A stretch of DNA of 64,000 bases from Dyella_A sp035685805 (GTDB lineage Bacteria > Pseudomonadota > Gammaproteobacteria > Xanthomonadales > Rhodanobacteraceae). The stretch lies in assembly GCF_035685805.1 (NCBI RefSeq), contig NZ_DASSAB010000045.1, positions 124,001 to 188,000 of the forward strand. The letters are read 5' to 3'. Below, piece by piece: positions 52,641-62,261 of this stretch. Numbering within the stretch: position 1 is the stretch's first letter; the number at the start of each line of letters is the position of its first letter. Both the position numbers and the translations under genes were made by a program. The notes below the pieces were generated by a model that did no database searches, was not told the DNA's origin, and saw only the letters and a list, made by a program, of their open reading frames with translations.

Positions 52641-53861
52641 TCAGCGGCCGGCAGCGTGGCCGCCAACGAGCTGCTTGAGCGGATCAAGGCGATCGAGCAG
52701 GCGCACGCCGAGCCCGCGCATGGCAACCAGCGGCGGCGCCTGCCAGGCATAGATGCGTGCCAGCGCGTCGAAGCCCAGCGCGTCCAGCGTGTTGGCACTG
52801 CGCCGCCGGCGCGCGTAGCGGCGCAGCACGTGGGGCGCGGCGATATCGCGTCCGCCCGCACGGGCCGCGACCAGCGTGTCGCGCAGCTCGAACACGTCGC
52901 GCAGGCCCAGGTTCACGCCCTGCCCCGCCAGCGGATGTACCGCGTGGGCAGCATCGCCGAGCAGCACGAAACGCTCGGCGTCGTAGCGTTCGGCCAGCTG
53001 CAGTTGCAGCGGGAACGCGGCGCGTTCGCTGGTGGCGGTGACGCGACCGAGGCGGAAATCGCTGGCCACGCCGACCGCCTCGCAGAAGGCCGCCTCGTGG
53101 AGGTCAAGCACGCGTGCCGCCTGCGCTTCGGGCAGCGACCACACGATCGAGCAGCGCCCGTCGGCCAGCGGCAGCAGTGCCAGCGGCCCGGTCGGCAGGA
53201 AGCGCTGCCACGCCGTGTTGGCGTGCCCCCGTTCCGTGCGTACGTGGGCAACCACGCCGCGCTGGTGGTAGTCGCGTCCACGTGTGCCGATGCCGGCCAT
53301 CGCGCGCAGCGGCGAACCCGCGCCATCGGCAGCGATGAGCAGGCGCGCGGCGAGCGTCGCGCCGTCCGCCAGCGCGAGCTGCACCCGATCTTCGCGCACC
53401 TCGAAGCCGGCCACCGCAGCCGGGCAATGGCGCCGCACGCCCGCCGCGTCGAGCGCCTGCCAGAGCATCGACTGCACCAGCGAGTTTTCCACGATGCAGC
53501 CGAGCTCGGACTGGCCATTGGCAGCGGCATCGAAGTCGATGCCGGCGCCGCTGCCGGCATCCCACACGTGCATGTGTGCATACGGCCCGACGCGGGCCTG
53601 GCGAATGGCAGTCCAGACGCCCAGGTCATCCAGCAGGCCGATCGACGATGGCGCCAGGCCCACTACACGCAGGTCGACCTCGTCTTCGCTGCGCCAAGGC
53701 GCCGGCTCGCGTGCCTCGATCAGCGCGCTGGCGAAGCCCGCGCGGGCCAGCGCCAGTGCTGCCGCCGCGCCAACCATGCCGCCGCCGACGACCGCGACGT
53801 CGAGCTCCGGGCCGCGCCGCCGCCCGGCGCCGGCCTCGCGTGTAGCCAGAGGACGGCTCAT
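52641..53861 (-). CDS. UbiI/VisC-type FAD-dependent ubiquinone hydroxylase
   Basis: A 406-residue flavin monooxygenase that hydroxylates the ubiquinone ring, probably at C5. It has the FAD-binding Rossmann motif VAVVGGGMVGAAAAL near residue 22, the DG motif LIAADGAGSPLR near 178 and the GD motif FVLLGDAAHAVHPLAGQGVNLGLRDV near 303. The basic N-terminal extension before the Rossmann fold is about 20 residues. Its ATG overlaps the TGA of the upstream ubiH by four bases, so the two are coupled. Choice between UbiI, UbiF and UbiM-like members cannot be settled here. Confidence 0.87.
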   Translation of the reverse strand: MSRPLATREAGAGRRRGPELDVAVVGGGMVGAAAALALARAGFASALIEAREPAPWRSEDEVDLRVVGLAPSSIGLLDDLGVWTAIRQARVGPYAHMHVWDAGSGAGIDFDAAANGQSELGCIVENSLVQSMLWQALDAAGVRRHCPAAVAGFEVREDRVQLALADGATLAARLLIAADGAGSPLRAMAGIGTRGRDYHQRGVVAHVRTERGHANTAWQRFLPTGPLALLPLADGRCSIVWSLPEAQAARVLDLHEAAFCEAVGVASDFRLGRVTATSERAAFPLQLQLAERYDAERFVLLGDAAHAVHPLAGQGVNLGLRDVFELRDTLVAARAGGRDIAAPHVLRRYARRRRSANTLDALGFDALARIYAWQAPPLVAMRGLGVRLLDRLDPLKQLVGGHAAGR

Positions 53862-55081
53862 GGCAGGGGCTCCAGCACGGCGCGCGGCGGCTCGCCGCGG
53901 AAACCCATGCCGCGCCGCGCCAGCGTCTGCTGCAGGGGCGGCACACGATCAAACGCGAGTAACGCCAGCGAGCGCAACGGCGCCAGCAGCGGCTGCGGCA
54001 GGCAGGCCAGCTGGACCAGCCCGTGGCTCATCGTCATGGTGCCCTCGCGATCGGGGAGACGTCGCGCAGCGTAGGCATCCAGCAGCGCCGGAGCGCTCGG
54101 ATCGGCAGCGTTCTGAAGCAACTCGGCCAGCGTGAGCGCGTCGCGCAAGCCCAGGTTGAATCCCTGCGCGCCGATCGGATGGACGGTTTGCGCGGCATTG
54201 CCCACCAGCACTGCGCGCGGCCCGGTGAGTCGCGTCGCGGCCACCCGCCGGATCGGATAGAACTGGCGTCGCCCGGGCCGCGCAAGCCGTCCGAGCTTCC
54301 AGCCCAAGCGGCGCTGGGCCAGCGCGGCATAGGCCTCGTCATCCAGCGCGGCGACGGCGTCGGCCTGCCCCGCCGGAACCGTCAGCACCAGGCCGCAGCG
54401 CCCTTGGGTCAGCGGCAGCAGGGCGACCGGCCCCTCGTCGCTGAACCGCTCGAACGCTTGCCCTGCGTGGTCACGCGCCGGGGTAATGGTGCACACGAAC
54501 AAACTCTGCCCGTAGTCGTGCCGCTGCACCGCCACGCCGAGTCGCTCGCGCACGAACGACTCGGTGCCATCGGCACCGACCAGCAGGGCCGCGTCCACGG
54601 TACGGGTGCCTTGCCCGTCGCGGACGAGCGCACGCCACCCGCCCTCGATCGGATCAAGCGCGACCAGCGTGGCCGGCGCATGCCGGGTCAGGCGCGTGCA
54701 GCCGTCGAGCCGGCGCGCCAGCGCCGCGCCCAGCTCGCGTGCCGGCAGCGTCCATCCCAGCGCGTCCACGCCCTGGCGGGCCGCGTCCAGGCGGGCGCTG
54801 CCGAACTCGCCCGCGCGATTGACGTGGATGCGCCGGATCGCCGTGGCACTGGACGCCGCATGCGGCCACACGCCCAGGGAGGTCAGCCCGTTGACGCTGG
54901 CCCGGGCCAGCGCGAGGTTGCGCTCGTCGTAGCTGGCGGCGGCATCGCGGGACGGCGCTGCGGCGTCGACCAGGGTGGCGCGCAGGCCGGCTGCGTCCAG
55001 GGCAATGGCGAGGCTGGCGCCGACCAGGCCTCCACCAACGATCAGCACGCCGGCAGGCGCAGCAGGGTGTGGTGCGTTCAT
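53858..55081 (-). CDS. ubiH: 2-octaprenyl-6-methoxyphenol hydroxylase UbiH
   Basis: FAD monooxygenase of ubiquinone synthesis, 407 residues. Seen are VLIVGGGLVGASLAIAL near residue 12, the DG motif LVGADGTESFVRERL near 176 and AVLVGNAAQTVHPIGAQGFNLGLRDALTL near 297. The GNAAQT form of the third motif is characteristic of UbiH rather than UbiI. A GGGGG ribosome site lies directly before the ATG. First gene of ubiH-hydroxylase-(dienelactone hydrolase-like) on the minus strand, divergent from the btuM-like gene with 98 bases between. Confidence 0.88.
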   Translation of the reverse strand: MNAPHPAAPAGVLIVGGGLVGASLAIALDAAGLRATLVDAAAPSRDAAASYDERNLALARASVNGLTSLGVWPHAASSATAIRRIHVNRAGEFGSARLDAARQGVDALGWTLPARELGAALARRLDGCTRLTRHAPATLVALDPIEGGWRALVRDGQGTRTVDAALLVGADGTESFVRERLGVAVQRHDYGQSLFVCTITPARDHAGQAFERFSDEGPVALLPLTQGRCGLVLTVPAGQADAVAALDDEAYAALAQRRLGWKLGRLARPGRRQFYPIRRVAATRLTGPRAVLVGNAAQTVHPIGAQGFNLGLRDALTLAELLQNAADPSAPALLDAYAARRLPDREGTMTMSHGLVQLACLPQPLLAPLRSLALLAFDRVPPLQQTLARRGMGFRGEPPRAVLEPLP

Positions 55082-55179
55082 CCCCCGATGATACGCGCCG
55101 GGGCGCCCCGGCCGCAGCGACCCGGTGCCGCATTGGGATAGACTACGGGATCAATTTCCGCCGTTTTGATGGAGCTTTC

Positions 55180-55779
55180 ATGGCCATGACGCAGTCCCAG
55201 CGCCTCGGCATCTTCAGCGCTCTCGCCCTGGTGATGGCCGCCACGCGCCTGCACCACTTCGATGCCCTGCCCGATGCGTCGTGGGGCGTGTTTTTCCTCG
55301 CCGGGTTCTGGCTGCGCGGTTCCGCGCGATGGGCCTTCCCGCTGCTGATGGCCGAGGCCGTGCTGGTGGATTTCTTCGCCATCACCAGCCAGGGGCTCAG
55401 CTTCTGGAGCCACTACTGCGTGTCGCTGTCGTACTGGTGCCTGCTGCCGTCGTACTTCGCCCTGTGGCTCGGCGGCAGCTGGCTTGCCCGCCATCAGAAC
55501 GGCCTGCGCGCAAGCACGCTCGGACTCGCGGCGATCTCGCTGCTGGTCAGCGAGGGGGTGTGCTACCTGCTCTCCAATGGCAGCTTCTACTGGCTCGCCT
55601 CGAGCGTGCCGATGCCGCGGACGCTCGACGCCTGGTTCGCCAACCTCGGCGACTGGTATCTGCCGTTCCTGCAGACGACCGCGCTCTACGTGGCGATCGG
55701 CGCCGTATTGCATGTGATCGTGGTGCTGCTGGCGCGCACGGCGCCAACCGCGCAGGGCGGCATCACGGGCAGCCGCTGA
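55180..55779 (+). CDS. btuM: BtuM-like vitamin B12 transporter (solitary ECF S-component type)
   Basis: A 199-residue inner-membrane protein with about six segments. The stretch LHHFDALPDASWGVFFLAGFWLR near residues 24-46 and Cys80 in SHYCVSLSYWC match what I recall of BtuM, in which Cys80 binds the cobalt of B12 and supports its decyanation. The gene overlaps by one base (TGATG) a cob(I)alamin adenosyltransferase gene, so imported B12 would be adenosylated at once. Start at ATG 55180 after GGAG; ATG 55186 would shift the Cys to 78. No B12 riboswitch is seen in the 98-base upstream region. If not BtuM, it remains a small membrane protein of B12 context. Confidence 0.72.
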   Translation: MAMTQSQRLGIFSALALVMAATRLHHFDALPDASWGVFFLAGFWLRGSARWAFPLLMAEAVLVDFFAITSQGLSFWSHYCVSLSYWCLLPSYFALWLGGSWLARHQNGLRASTLGLAAISLLVSEGVCYLLSNGSFYWLASSVPMPRTLDAWFANLGDWYLPFLQTTALYVAIGAVLHVIVVLLARTAPTAQGGITGSR

Positions 55780-56354
55780 TGGGCAACCGGCTGTCAAAGA
55801 TCTACACCCGCACCGGCGACGACGGCAGCACCGGGCTGGGTGACGGCTCGCGGGTGGACAAGGATTCGCCCCGGGTCAGCGCCTACGGCACGGTGGACGA
55901 GCTCAACAGCACCGTGGGCATGGTGCTGGCATGCGACGCGATGCCCGACGCGGTACGCGAGGCCCTCACCCAGGTGCAGCACGAGCTGTTCGACCTCGGT
56001 GGCGAGCTGTGCATCCCCGGCATGGCGATGATCGAAGAGAGCGACATCGCGCGCCTCGAGCAGGTGCTGGACAGTTTCAACGACCCGCTGCCGCCGCTGA
56101 AGGACTTCATCCTGCCCGGCGGCGGCATGGCGGCAGCCACCTGCCATCTCGCGCGCACCGTGTGCCGGCGCGCCGAGCGCGAGGTGGTCGCGCTCGGGCG
56201 GGTCGAGAAGGTTCGCCCGCAGGCGTCGCGCTACCTGAACCGGCTGTCGGACCTGCTGTTCGTGCTGGCGCGCGTGCTCGCTCGCGACAGCGGGCACGGC
56301 GAGGTGCTCTGGCAGCACGAGCGCCGGCGCAAACCTGCCGCCACCCACGACTGA
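55779..56354 (+). CDS. PduO-type cob(I)alamin adenosyltransferase
   Basis: Transfers the adenosyl group of ATP to cob(I)alamin, making coenzyme B12 in the cytosol. The 191-residue product has KIYTRTGDDGSTGLGDGSRV near residues 7-26 (ATP-binding N-terminus), SAYGTVDELNSTVG near 38 and LPGGGMAAATCHLARTVCRRAER near 114-137, then YLNRLSDLLFVLAR; all are PduO-family signatures, and the trimeric all-helical fold is expected. It begins on the last base of the btuM-like gene. B12-dependent partner enzymes are not in this window. Confidence 0.94.
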   Translation: MGNRLSKIYTRTGDDGSTGLGDGSRVDKDSPRVSAYGTVDELNSTVGMVLACDAMPDAVREALTQVQHELFDLGGELCIPGMAMIEESDIARLEQVLDSFNDPLPPLKDFILPGGGMAAATCHLARTVCRRAEREVVALGRVEKVRPQASRYLNRLSDLLFVLARVLARDSGHGEVLWQHERRRKPAATHD

Positions 56355-56361
56355 CGCCTCC

Positions 56362-57282
56362 GTGCTGCGCCTGTACACCCACGAGAGCTGCCTGCGCCAC
56401 GATCCGGGCGTCGGACATGCGGAATCGCCGCAGCGACTGAGGGCGGTGCTGCAGGCGCTCGATTCAGATCGCTTTGCTGCCCTCGACCGCATCGAGGCGC
56501 CCCGCGCGACCCGCGACCAGCTGCTGCGTGTGCACGAGGCAGCACACGTCGATCGCGTGCTGGGCAGCGCGCCGGCCGAAGGCCGCCAGCAGCTCGATCC
56601 GGACACCTGGATGTCGCCGGGCTCGGACGAAGCCGGACTGCGCGCAGCCGGTGCCGCCTGTGCAGCGGTGGACGCCGTGCTCGCGGGAGATGTTGCTCGC
56701 GCGTTCTGTGCGGTGCGGCCGCCCGGGCATCACGCCACGCCAACCGAAGCGATGGGCTTCTGCCTGTTCAACTCGATTGCCGTGGCCGCCGCCCACGCGA
56801 TGGCGCAGCACCGCCTTAAGCGCATCGTCATCGCCGACTTCGACGTGCACCACGGCAACGGCACGCAGGACATCTTCGCCAGCGATCCGCGGGTGCTGTT
56901 CGTCTCCAGCCACCAGTCGCCGCTTTACCCGGAAACGGGCTTCGCGCACGAGCGCGGCGTGGGCAACATCATCAATGCGCCGTTGCCGCCCGGCAGTGGC
57001 TCGATGGAGTTCCGGCACACCTGGCACGATCAGCTGCTGCCGCAGATGCATGCCTTCAAGCCACAGCTGGTGCTGATATCGGCCGGCTTCGACGCGCACC
57101 GCGACGATCCGCTGGCCGACCTGCGACTGGGCACCGAAGACTACGCCTGGATCACCCACCAGCTGGTCGAGCTCGCACGCACTCATGCCGGCGGCCGCGT
57201 GGTCTCGTCGCTGGAGGGCGGCTACCATCTGCAGGCGCTGGCCGCCAGCGCAGCCGCGCATGTGGAAGCTCTGCTCGACTAG
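56362..57282 (+). CDS. Histone-deacetylase-family deacylase (HDAC/AcuC-like)
   Basis: A 306-residue zinc amidohydrolase of the bacterial HDAC class, which includes acetylpolyamine and acetoin-utilisation deacetylases. Catalytic features in order: AVRPPGHHATPTEAMGFC near residue 117 with the His pair, IVIADFDVHHGNGTQDIF near 155 with zinc ligands Asp and His, and LISAGFDAHRDDPLADL near 237 with the third ligand. It starts with GTG eight bases after the adenosyltransferase stop, so it may share that transcript. The natural substrate is unknown. Confidence 0.9.
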   Translation: MLRLYTHESCLRHDPGVGHAESPQRLRAVLQALDSDRFAALDRIEAPRATRDQLLRVHEAAHVDRVLGSAPAEGRQQLDPDTWMSPGSDEAGLRAAGAACAAVDAVLAGDVARAFCAVRPPGHHATPTEAMGFCLFNSIAVAAAHAMAQHRLKRIVIADFDVHHGNGTQDIFASDPRVLFVSSHQSPLYPETGFAHERGVGNIINAPLPPGSGSMEFRHTWHDQLLPQMHAFKPQLVLISAGFDAHRDDPLADLRLGTEDYAWITHQLVELARTHAGGRVVSSLEGGYHLQALAASAAAHVEALLD

Positions 57283-57397
57283 CCGATTTGCAGCCGCTGG
57301 GTGACTGAATCGCACCGCCCCGGCGCCCGGCGCCGCCTGCCTGCTAGCGGCCGTTTCTGCTAGCTTAACGAGCCCTTCCCGCCGACAGACTGCCATC

Positions 57398-59815
57398 GTG
57401 ACGTTGACGCCGCGCCCGTTGCCCCCGCGCCGCCTGCTGGCGGTTGCTGCAGCCCTAGCCCTGATCGGCCCACCGCTTGCCGCGCAGACCGCGCCGGTCG
57501 ACGCGACCACGCCGATGCCCGGTGCTGCGACGGGCGAGCCGACCTGTGCCCTCGGCTCGTTCCACTGCCCGGCGCGACCGATCAGCTACGCGATGTGCCG
57601 CCCGAACGCCTTGCTCGATTTCTACGACCCCGGCCTGCCGCAGGACAGCAGCCTGCGTGACAGCGCGAACACCGCCGTGGACGCGGAGCGAGTGGACAGT
57701 TCGGAGCAGGCCCGGTATCTGCTGACGGGCCATGTGCGCATGCAGCGCGCCGATCAGCTGCTGCGCGCCGATCGCGTCGACTACAACGACCAGACCACCG
57801 ACTACGACGCGCGCGGCAACGTCCGCTATCAGGATGCCGGGCAGCTTTTTTCGGCCAGCCATCTGCGCGGCAACAGCGAGGGCAAGCGCGGGGTGGCCGA
57901 CGATGTCACGTATCAGCTGCTGCAGTCGCGCGGCAACGGCGTGGCGCGCCAGGCGACCCTGCTCGACACGCAGCACAGCGAGTACGAAGGAGTTACCTAC
58001 TCCACCTGCGACGTCGGCCATCGCCTGTGGGAAGTACGTGCGAAGAGCATGCGACTGGACAAGACCACCGGCGTCGGGGTAGCCCGTGGCGCCACCATGC
58101 GTTTTGCCGACGTGCCGTTTCTCTACCTGCCGTACCTCAGCTTTCCGATCGACGACCGCCGCAAGAGCGGCTTCCTGGCGCCGACCTTCGGCAACTCCAG
58201 CCACTCCGGCTTCATGGCCAGCGTGCCGTACTACCTCAACCTGGCGCCGAACTACGACGCCACGCTGGAACCGCGCATCTACACCCAGCGGGGCGCCATG
58301 CTGGCGGGCGAGCTGCGCTACCTGTTCCCGGGCACGAGCGGACAGCTCAATTTCGAGTATCTGGCGAAGGACCACGGCGAGAGCCTCGCCACGTCCGATC
58401 TCGACACGCAGGGGAAGCAACGCTACTTCCTGAGGTTCATCGACAAGACCCGCCTGGGCGGCCCCTGGGTATTCAGCACGCGCATCAACCGCGTTTCTGA
58501 TGCCAATTACCTGCACGATTTCAGCAATGACATCTATACCGCGGCGACGAGATCGCTATCGTCCAATGCTTATGTTCTGGGCTCGGGCAACTGGTGGAGC
58601 GCTTCGCTGGGCGTGGACAGCTACCAGAACGCCGATCCGTTCCTGAGCGATCGCAGCCTGCAATACAAGCGCTGGCCGCGCGCCACGCTCAACCTCGATG
58701 TGCCGCTGGCATCGTGGCTGGAGTTCGGCATGGACAACGAGGCGGTGAGCTTCCGCAAGAACGGTTTCGTCGAAGGCGAGCGAGTTGATCTCTACCCGTA
58801 TCTTGCCAGCGATTTCCAGGGCGCGGCGTGGTTCGTGCGGCCGAAGCTGGCGTATCGCTACACCGGCTATCAGCTGGACACCAACTACTCGCGCTATGGC
58901 TACAGCGGGTTGCTGCGAGGGAATCAGCGCTCGCCTTTCGAACAGCGCAGCCCCAGTCGCTCGCTTCCGATCGCAAGTATCGATGCCGGCCTGATCTTCG
59001 ATCGCGACGCCACGCTGTTCGGCTCCAGCTACACCCAGACGCTGGAGCCCCGCCTGTATTACCTGTATGTGCCGTATCGGGACCAGGCGAACCTGCCGAT
59101 CTTCGACACGCGCCTGCTGAGCTTCGATTACTGGCAGCTGTTCTCGCCCAACCAGTTCTCCGGCGCCGATCGGCAGATGAACGCGAACAACCTCACCGGC
59201 GCGCTTACCTCCCGCCTGCTGGACGAAAACGGCGTGGAACGCTTCTCCGCCAGTCTCGGACAGATCCGCTACTTCAATCCGCAGCGGGTGCAGTTGCCAG
59301 GCCGCCCGACCACCGACTGGACCGGCTCGGACTACGTGGCACAGGTGGCGGTGCAGCTGAACGACCAGTGGCGGGCGAATTCGTCCTACCAGTGGAACCC
59401 CAACACGCGGCTGACCGACCTGGGGGCGCTGGCGCTGCAGCGTCGGATCAAGGGCGACGGCATCCTCAACTTCTCCTACCGCTTTCGTCGCACCCCCGGC
59501 ACCAACAATCCGCTGCTGGAACAATACGACGCCTCCACGGTCTACCCCGTGTCCGAGCGCTGGCGCCTGCTGGCGCGCTGGACCTACTCGGTCAAGGACC
59601 GGCGCACGGTGGAGGCATTGGCCGGGCTGCAATACGAGAGCTGCTGCGTGATCGTCAGCCTGGTTGGACGGCACTACGTCGACGAATACAACGTCGTCGC
59701 CACCCGCCCGGAAAGCAACAACGCGGTGATGTTCGAACTGCAGTTCAAGGGCCTTGGCGCGTTCAATGGCCAAGCCGAGGACTTTTTGCGCCGTGGTATT
59801 CTTGGCTATCAATAA
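57398..59815 (+). CDS. lptD: LPS-assembly outer-membrane protein LptD
   Basis: Beta-barrel that, with LptE, inserts LPS into the outer leaflet. The 805-residue product has a Sec signal (PRRLLAVAAALALIGPPLAAQ), a jellyroll domain (about 85-215) with AERVDSSEQARYLLTGHVRMQ, and a long barrel domain starting near FPIDDRRKSGFLAPTFGNSS. Cysteines near the N-terminus (TCALGSFHC, AMC) and an adjacent Cys pair, ESCC, near residue 750 correspond to the disulfides that lock E. coli LptD. Start is a GTG at 57398 because no ATG fits the signal. surA follows after 39 bases, as in E. coli. Confidence 0.95.
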   Translation: MTLTPRPLPPRRLLAVAAALALIGPPLAAQTAPVDATTPMPGAATGEPTCALGSFHCPARPISYAMCRPNALLDFYDPGLPQDSSLRDSANTAVDAERVDSSEQARYLLTGHVRMQRADQLLRADRVDYNDQTTDYDARGNVRYQDAGQLFSASHLRGNSEGKRGVADDVTYQLLQSRGNGVARQATLLDTQHSEYEGVTYSTCDVGHRLWEVRAKSMRLDKTTGVGVARGATMRFADVPFLYLPYLSFPIDDRRKSGFLAPTFGNSSHSGFMASVPYYLNLAPNYDATLEPRIYTQRGAMLAGELRYLFPGTSGQLNFEYLAKDHGESLATSDLDTQGKQRYFLRFIDKTRLGGPWVFSTRINRVSDANYLHDFSNDIYTAATRSLSSNAYVLGSGNWWSASLGVDSYQNADPFLSDRSLQYKRWPRATLNLDVPLASWLEFGMDNEAVSFRKNGFVEGERVDLYPYLASDFQGAAWFVRPKLAYRYTGYQLDTNYSRYGYSGLLRGNQRSPFEQRSPSRSLPIASIDAGLIFDRDATLFGSSYTQTLEPRLYYLYVPYRDQANLPIFDTRLLSFDYWQLFSPNQFSGADRQMNANNLTGALTSRLLDENGVERFSASLGQIRYFNPQRVQLPGRPTTDWTGSDYVAQVAVQLNDQWRANSSYQWNPNTRLTDLGALALQRRIKGDGILNFSYRFRRTPGTNNPLLEQYDASTVYPVSERWRLLARWTYSVKDRRTVEALAGLQYESCCVIVSLVGRHYVDEYNVVATRPESNNAVMFELQFKGLGAFNGQAEDFLRRGILGYQ

Positions 59816-59854
59816 TCTCTCCATCGTCCGATGGCGATCGAAGGCACCGTACTG

Positions 59855-61210
59855 ATGAAGCAACCTCTCGCGCTGTTCCTGTTCGCGATCGCCGCCGCGG
59901 CCGTGACGCCCGCCCACGCACAGCTGCTGCCGCAGGCGTCGCAGGAGGCGCCCGCCGGGACGCAGCCGCTCGACCGGATCGTGGCGGTGGTCGACGATGG
60001 CGTGATCCTGCAGAGCGAGCTGGATGATGCCGTGCGTGCCATCCAGCAGCAGTACGCCAGCAGTCCGGGCCAGTTGCCGCCGATCAACGTGCTGCGGCGG
60101 CAGGTGCTGGACCGGCTGATCCTGATGCGGCTGCAGGTGAACAAGGCCGATGAGCAGGGCATCCGCGTCTCCGACGCCGACATCAACCAGGCGGTGGCCG
60201 GCGTGGCGCAGCAGAACAAGCTGACGCCCGAGCAGCTGCGCGCTGCGGTGGAACAGAGCGGCGCCAGCTTCGCCAGCTTCCGCCAGCAGCTTGCCGAACA
60301 GATCACGGCACAGCGGCTGCATGAAAGCGTTGTGCGCGATACGGTGCAGATCACCGACAGCGAGATCAGCAACCTGCTCAGCAGCCCGGGCTACAAGGCG
60401 GGCGAAGTGCATCTGGCGCATATCCAGATCAGCATTCCCGCCGGCGGTACCGCGGCCGATATCGAAGCTGCACAGAACAAGGCGGCCGAGGCGATCAAGG
60501 CGATCCAGGGCGGGATGGATTTCAAGGCCGCGGCGATCCGCTACTCCGACGCCCAGGACGCACTGGACGGCGGCGACCTGGGCTGGCGCCGGATGGACGA
60601 GATCCCGCCCGCATTCACCGACACGATCGCCGCGATGAAACCGGGCGACGTCACGCCGGCTCTACGCGGCCCGACCGGCTTCAACATCCTGAAGCTGGAA
60701 GGCCAGCGCCAGCCCGAGCGGCAGATGGTCACCGAGTACCACGCCCGGCAGATCCTGATTTCGCCCAGCGAGCTCGTCACCGAGCAGCAGGCGCAACAGA
60801 AGGCGCAGGAACTGTACGACCGCATCGTCAACAAGCATGAGGACTTCGCGAAGCTGGCGAAGGAGAACTCCAAGGACGACACCACTGCCAACGCCGGTGG
60901 CGACATGGGCTGGTTTGCGCAGGACGCCTGGGGCAGCACCGTCGCCCAGCAACTGGCGGCGCTCAAGCCGGACCAGGTGTCGAAGCCATTCCAGAGCCAG
61001 GCCGGTTGGCACATCATGCAGCTGCTCGGAACGCGCCAGGCCGATCGGACCGACGAGATTGCGCGAAACCAGGCGCGCCAGGCGATCGGCAACCGCAAGG
61101 CCGAGCAGGCTTACGACGACTTCCTGCGTCAGCTCAAGGCGAGCGCCTACATCAAGGTGTTGGTGCCGGAGCTGCGTGATCCCGGCCAGTCCGACGACAC
61201 GACCTCCTGA
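59855..61210 (+). CDS. surA: Periplasmic chaperone and peptidyl-prolyl isomerase SurA
   Basis: Delivers unfolded outer-membrane proteins to the BAM complex. The 451-residue product has a Sec signal (MKQPLALFLFAIAAAAVTPAHA), an N-terminal chaperone domain opening LDRIVAVVDDGVILQSEL, and two parvulin domains: one near 180-280 (HLAHIQISIP...GGDLGWRRMDEIPPAF) and one near 290-390 (YHARQILISP...GGDMGWFAQDAW). I start at MKQPLAL because it opens the signal; an ATG eight codons earlier is possible. It sits between lptD and pdxA, three bases before pdxA. Confidence 0.95.
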   Translation: MKQPLALFLFAIAAAAVTPAHAQLLPQASQEAPAGTQPLDRIVAVVDDGVILQSELDDAVRAIQQQYASSPGQLPPINVLRRQVLDRLILMRLQVNKADEQGIRVSDADINQAVAGVAQQNKLTPEQLRAAVEQSGASFASFRQQLAEQITAQRLHESVVRDTVQITDSEISNLLSSPGYKAGEVHLAHIQISIPAGGTAADIEAAQNKAAEAIKAIQGGMDFKAAAIRYSDAQDALDGGDLGWRRMDEIPPAFTDTIAAMKPGDVTPALRGPTGFNILKLEGQRQPERQMVTEYHARQILISPSELVTEQQAQQKAQELYDRIVNKHEDFAKLAKENSKDDTTANAGGDMGWFAQDAWGSTVAQQLAALKPDQVSKPFQSQAGWHIMQLLGTRQADRTDEIARNQARQAIGNRKAEQAYDDFLRQLKASAYIKVLVPELRDPGQSDDTTS

Positions 61211-61213
61211 GCG

Positions 61214-62215
61214 ATGTCCCAGGAGCGCCCACGGCCTCGCCTCGCGCTGACCGCCGGCGAGCCGGCCGGCGTGGGGCCCGAGCTGCTCGCACGCCTCGCA
61301 TGCATACCGTTCGATGCCGAGTTGGTGGCGATCACCGATCGCGCGCTGCTCGAACGGGCTGCGGCTCGCTGCGGACTGGATCTGCAACTGATCGACGAGG
61401 ACGCCGCGGCACCGCCGCGCGCCAGCGCCGTGCAGCTTCGCGTGCGCCACGTGCCATTGGCGGTGGACGAGCGGCCGGGGCATCCTGACCCGCGCAACGC
61501 GCAGCATGTCCTGACCACGCTGGCCCTGGCAGCCGACGGGTGCCTGGACGGCCGTTACGACGCGGTGGTCACGGCGCCGCTGCAGAAGTCGACCATCAAC
61601 GACGCGGGTATCGCCTTCAGCGGGCACACCGAGTTCTTCGCCGATCGCGCTGGCGCGGACGTGGTGATGATGCTGGCCAGTCCGGAACTACGCGTGGCGC
61701 TGGCCACCACCCACTTGCCGCTGGCTGCCGTTCCCGCGGCGATCACGGCGCCGCGACTGACACGCGTGCTCCGCCTCGTGCACGCCGAGCTGCGCGGCAA
61801 GTTCGGTATCGACGCGCCGCGCATAGCCGTGCTGGGACTGAATCCCCATGCCGGCGAAGGGGGTCATCTCGGTCGCGAGGAGATCGAGACGATCGTGCCG
61901 GTGATGCAGTTGCTGCGGGCCGAGGGCATGGATCTGCTCGGCCCGTTGCCGGCCGACACGGCGTTCGTGCCTGCCATGCGAGGACATTACGATGCGGTGC
62001 TGGCCATGTATCACGACCAGGGCCTGCCGGTGCTGAAGGCGGAGGCATTCGACCGTACCGTGAACCTGACCCTGGGTTTGCCGTTCATTCGCACCTCGGT
62101 GGACCACGGCACGGCGCTCGACCTGGCGGGGACCGGACGCGCCGATCCCTCCAGCCTGATGGCGGCCGCCCGGATGGCACTGGAGCTGGTGCAGCGGGCG
62201 CGCGATCTGGCCTGA
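61214..62215 (+). CDS. pdxA: 4-hydroxythreonine-4-phosphate dehydrogenase
   Basis: NAD-dependent step of pyridoxal 5'-phosphate synthesis (DXP-dependent route), cytosolic. The 333-residue product shows LALTAGEPAGVGPEL at the N-terminus, TAPLQKSTINDAGIAFSGHTEF near residue 118-139 with the metal-binding His, GLNPHAGEGGHLGREE near 212 and AMYHDQGLPVLKAEAF near 262-277, all PdxA signatures. Length is normal. It starts three bases after the surA stop and is followed by rsmA after 46 bases. Confidence 0.96.
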   Translation: MSQERPRPRLALTAGEPAGVGPELLARLACIPFDAELVAITDRALLERAAARCGLDLQLIDEDAAAPPRASAVQLRVRHVPLAVDERPGHPDPRNAQHVLTTLALAADGCLDGRYDAVVTAPLQKSTINDAGIAFSGHTEFFADRAGADVVMMLASPELRVALATTHLPLAAVPAAITAPRLTRVLRLVHAELRGKFGIDAPRIAVLGLNPHAGEGGHLGREEIETIVPVMQLLRAEGMDLLGPLPADTAFVPAMRGHYDAVLAMYHDQGLPVLKAEAFDRTVNLTLGLPFIRTSVDHGTALDLAGTGRADPSSLMAAARMALELVQRARDLA

Positions 62216-62261
62216 GGCGCACTGTTCGCGATACCTGCACACATTCACACTCGAGCTCCTC

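Noticed and set aside
55082..55179. Cobalamin riboswitch before the btuM-like gene
   Set aside because: The 98-base region is too short, and I see no B12-box-like core or conserved stems.
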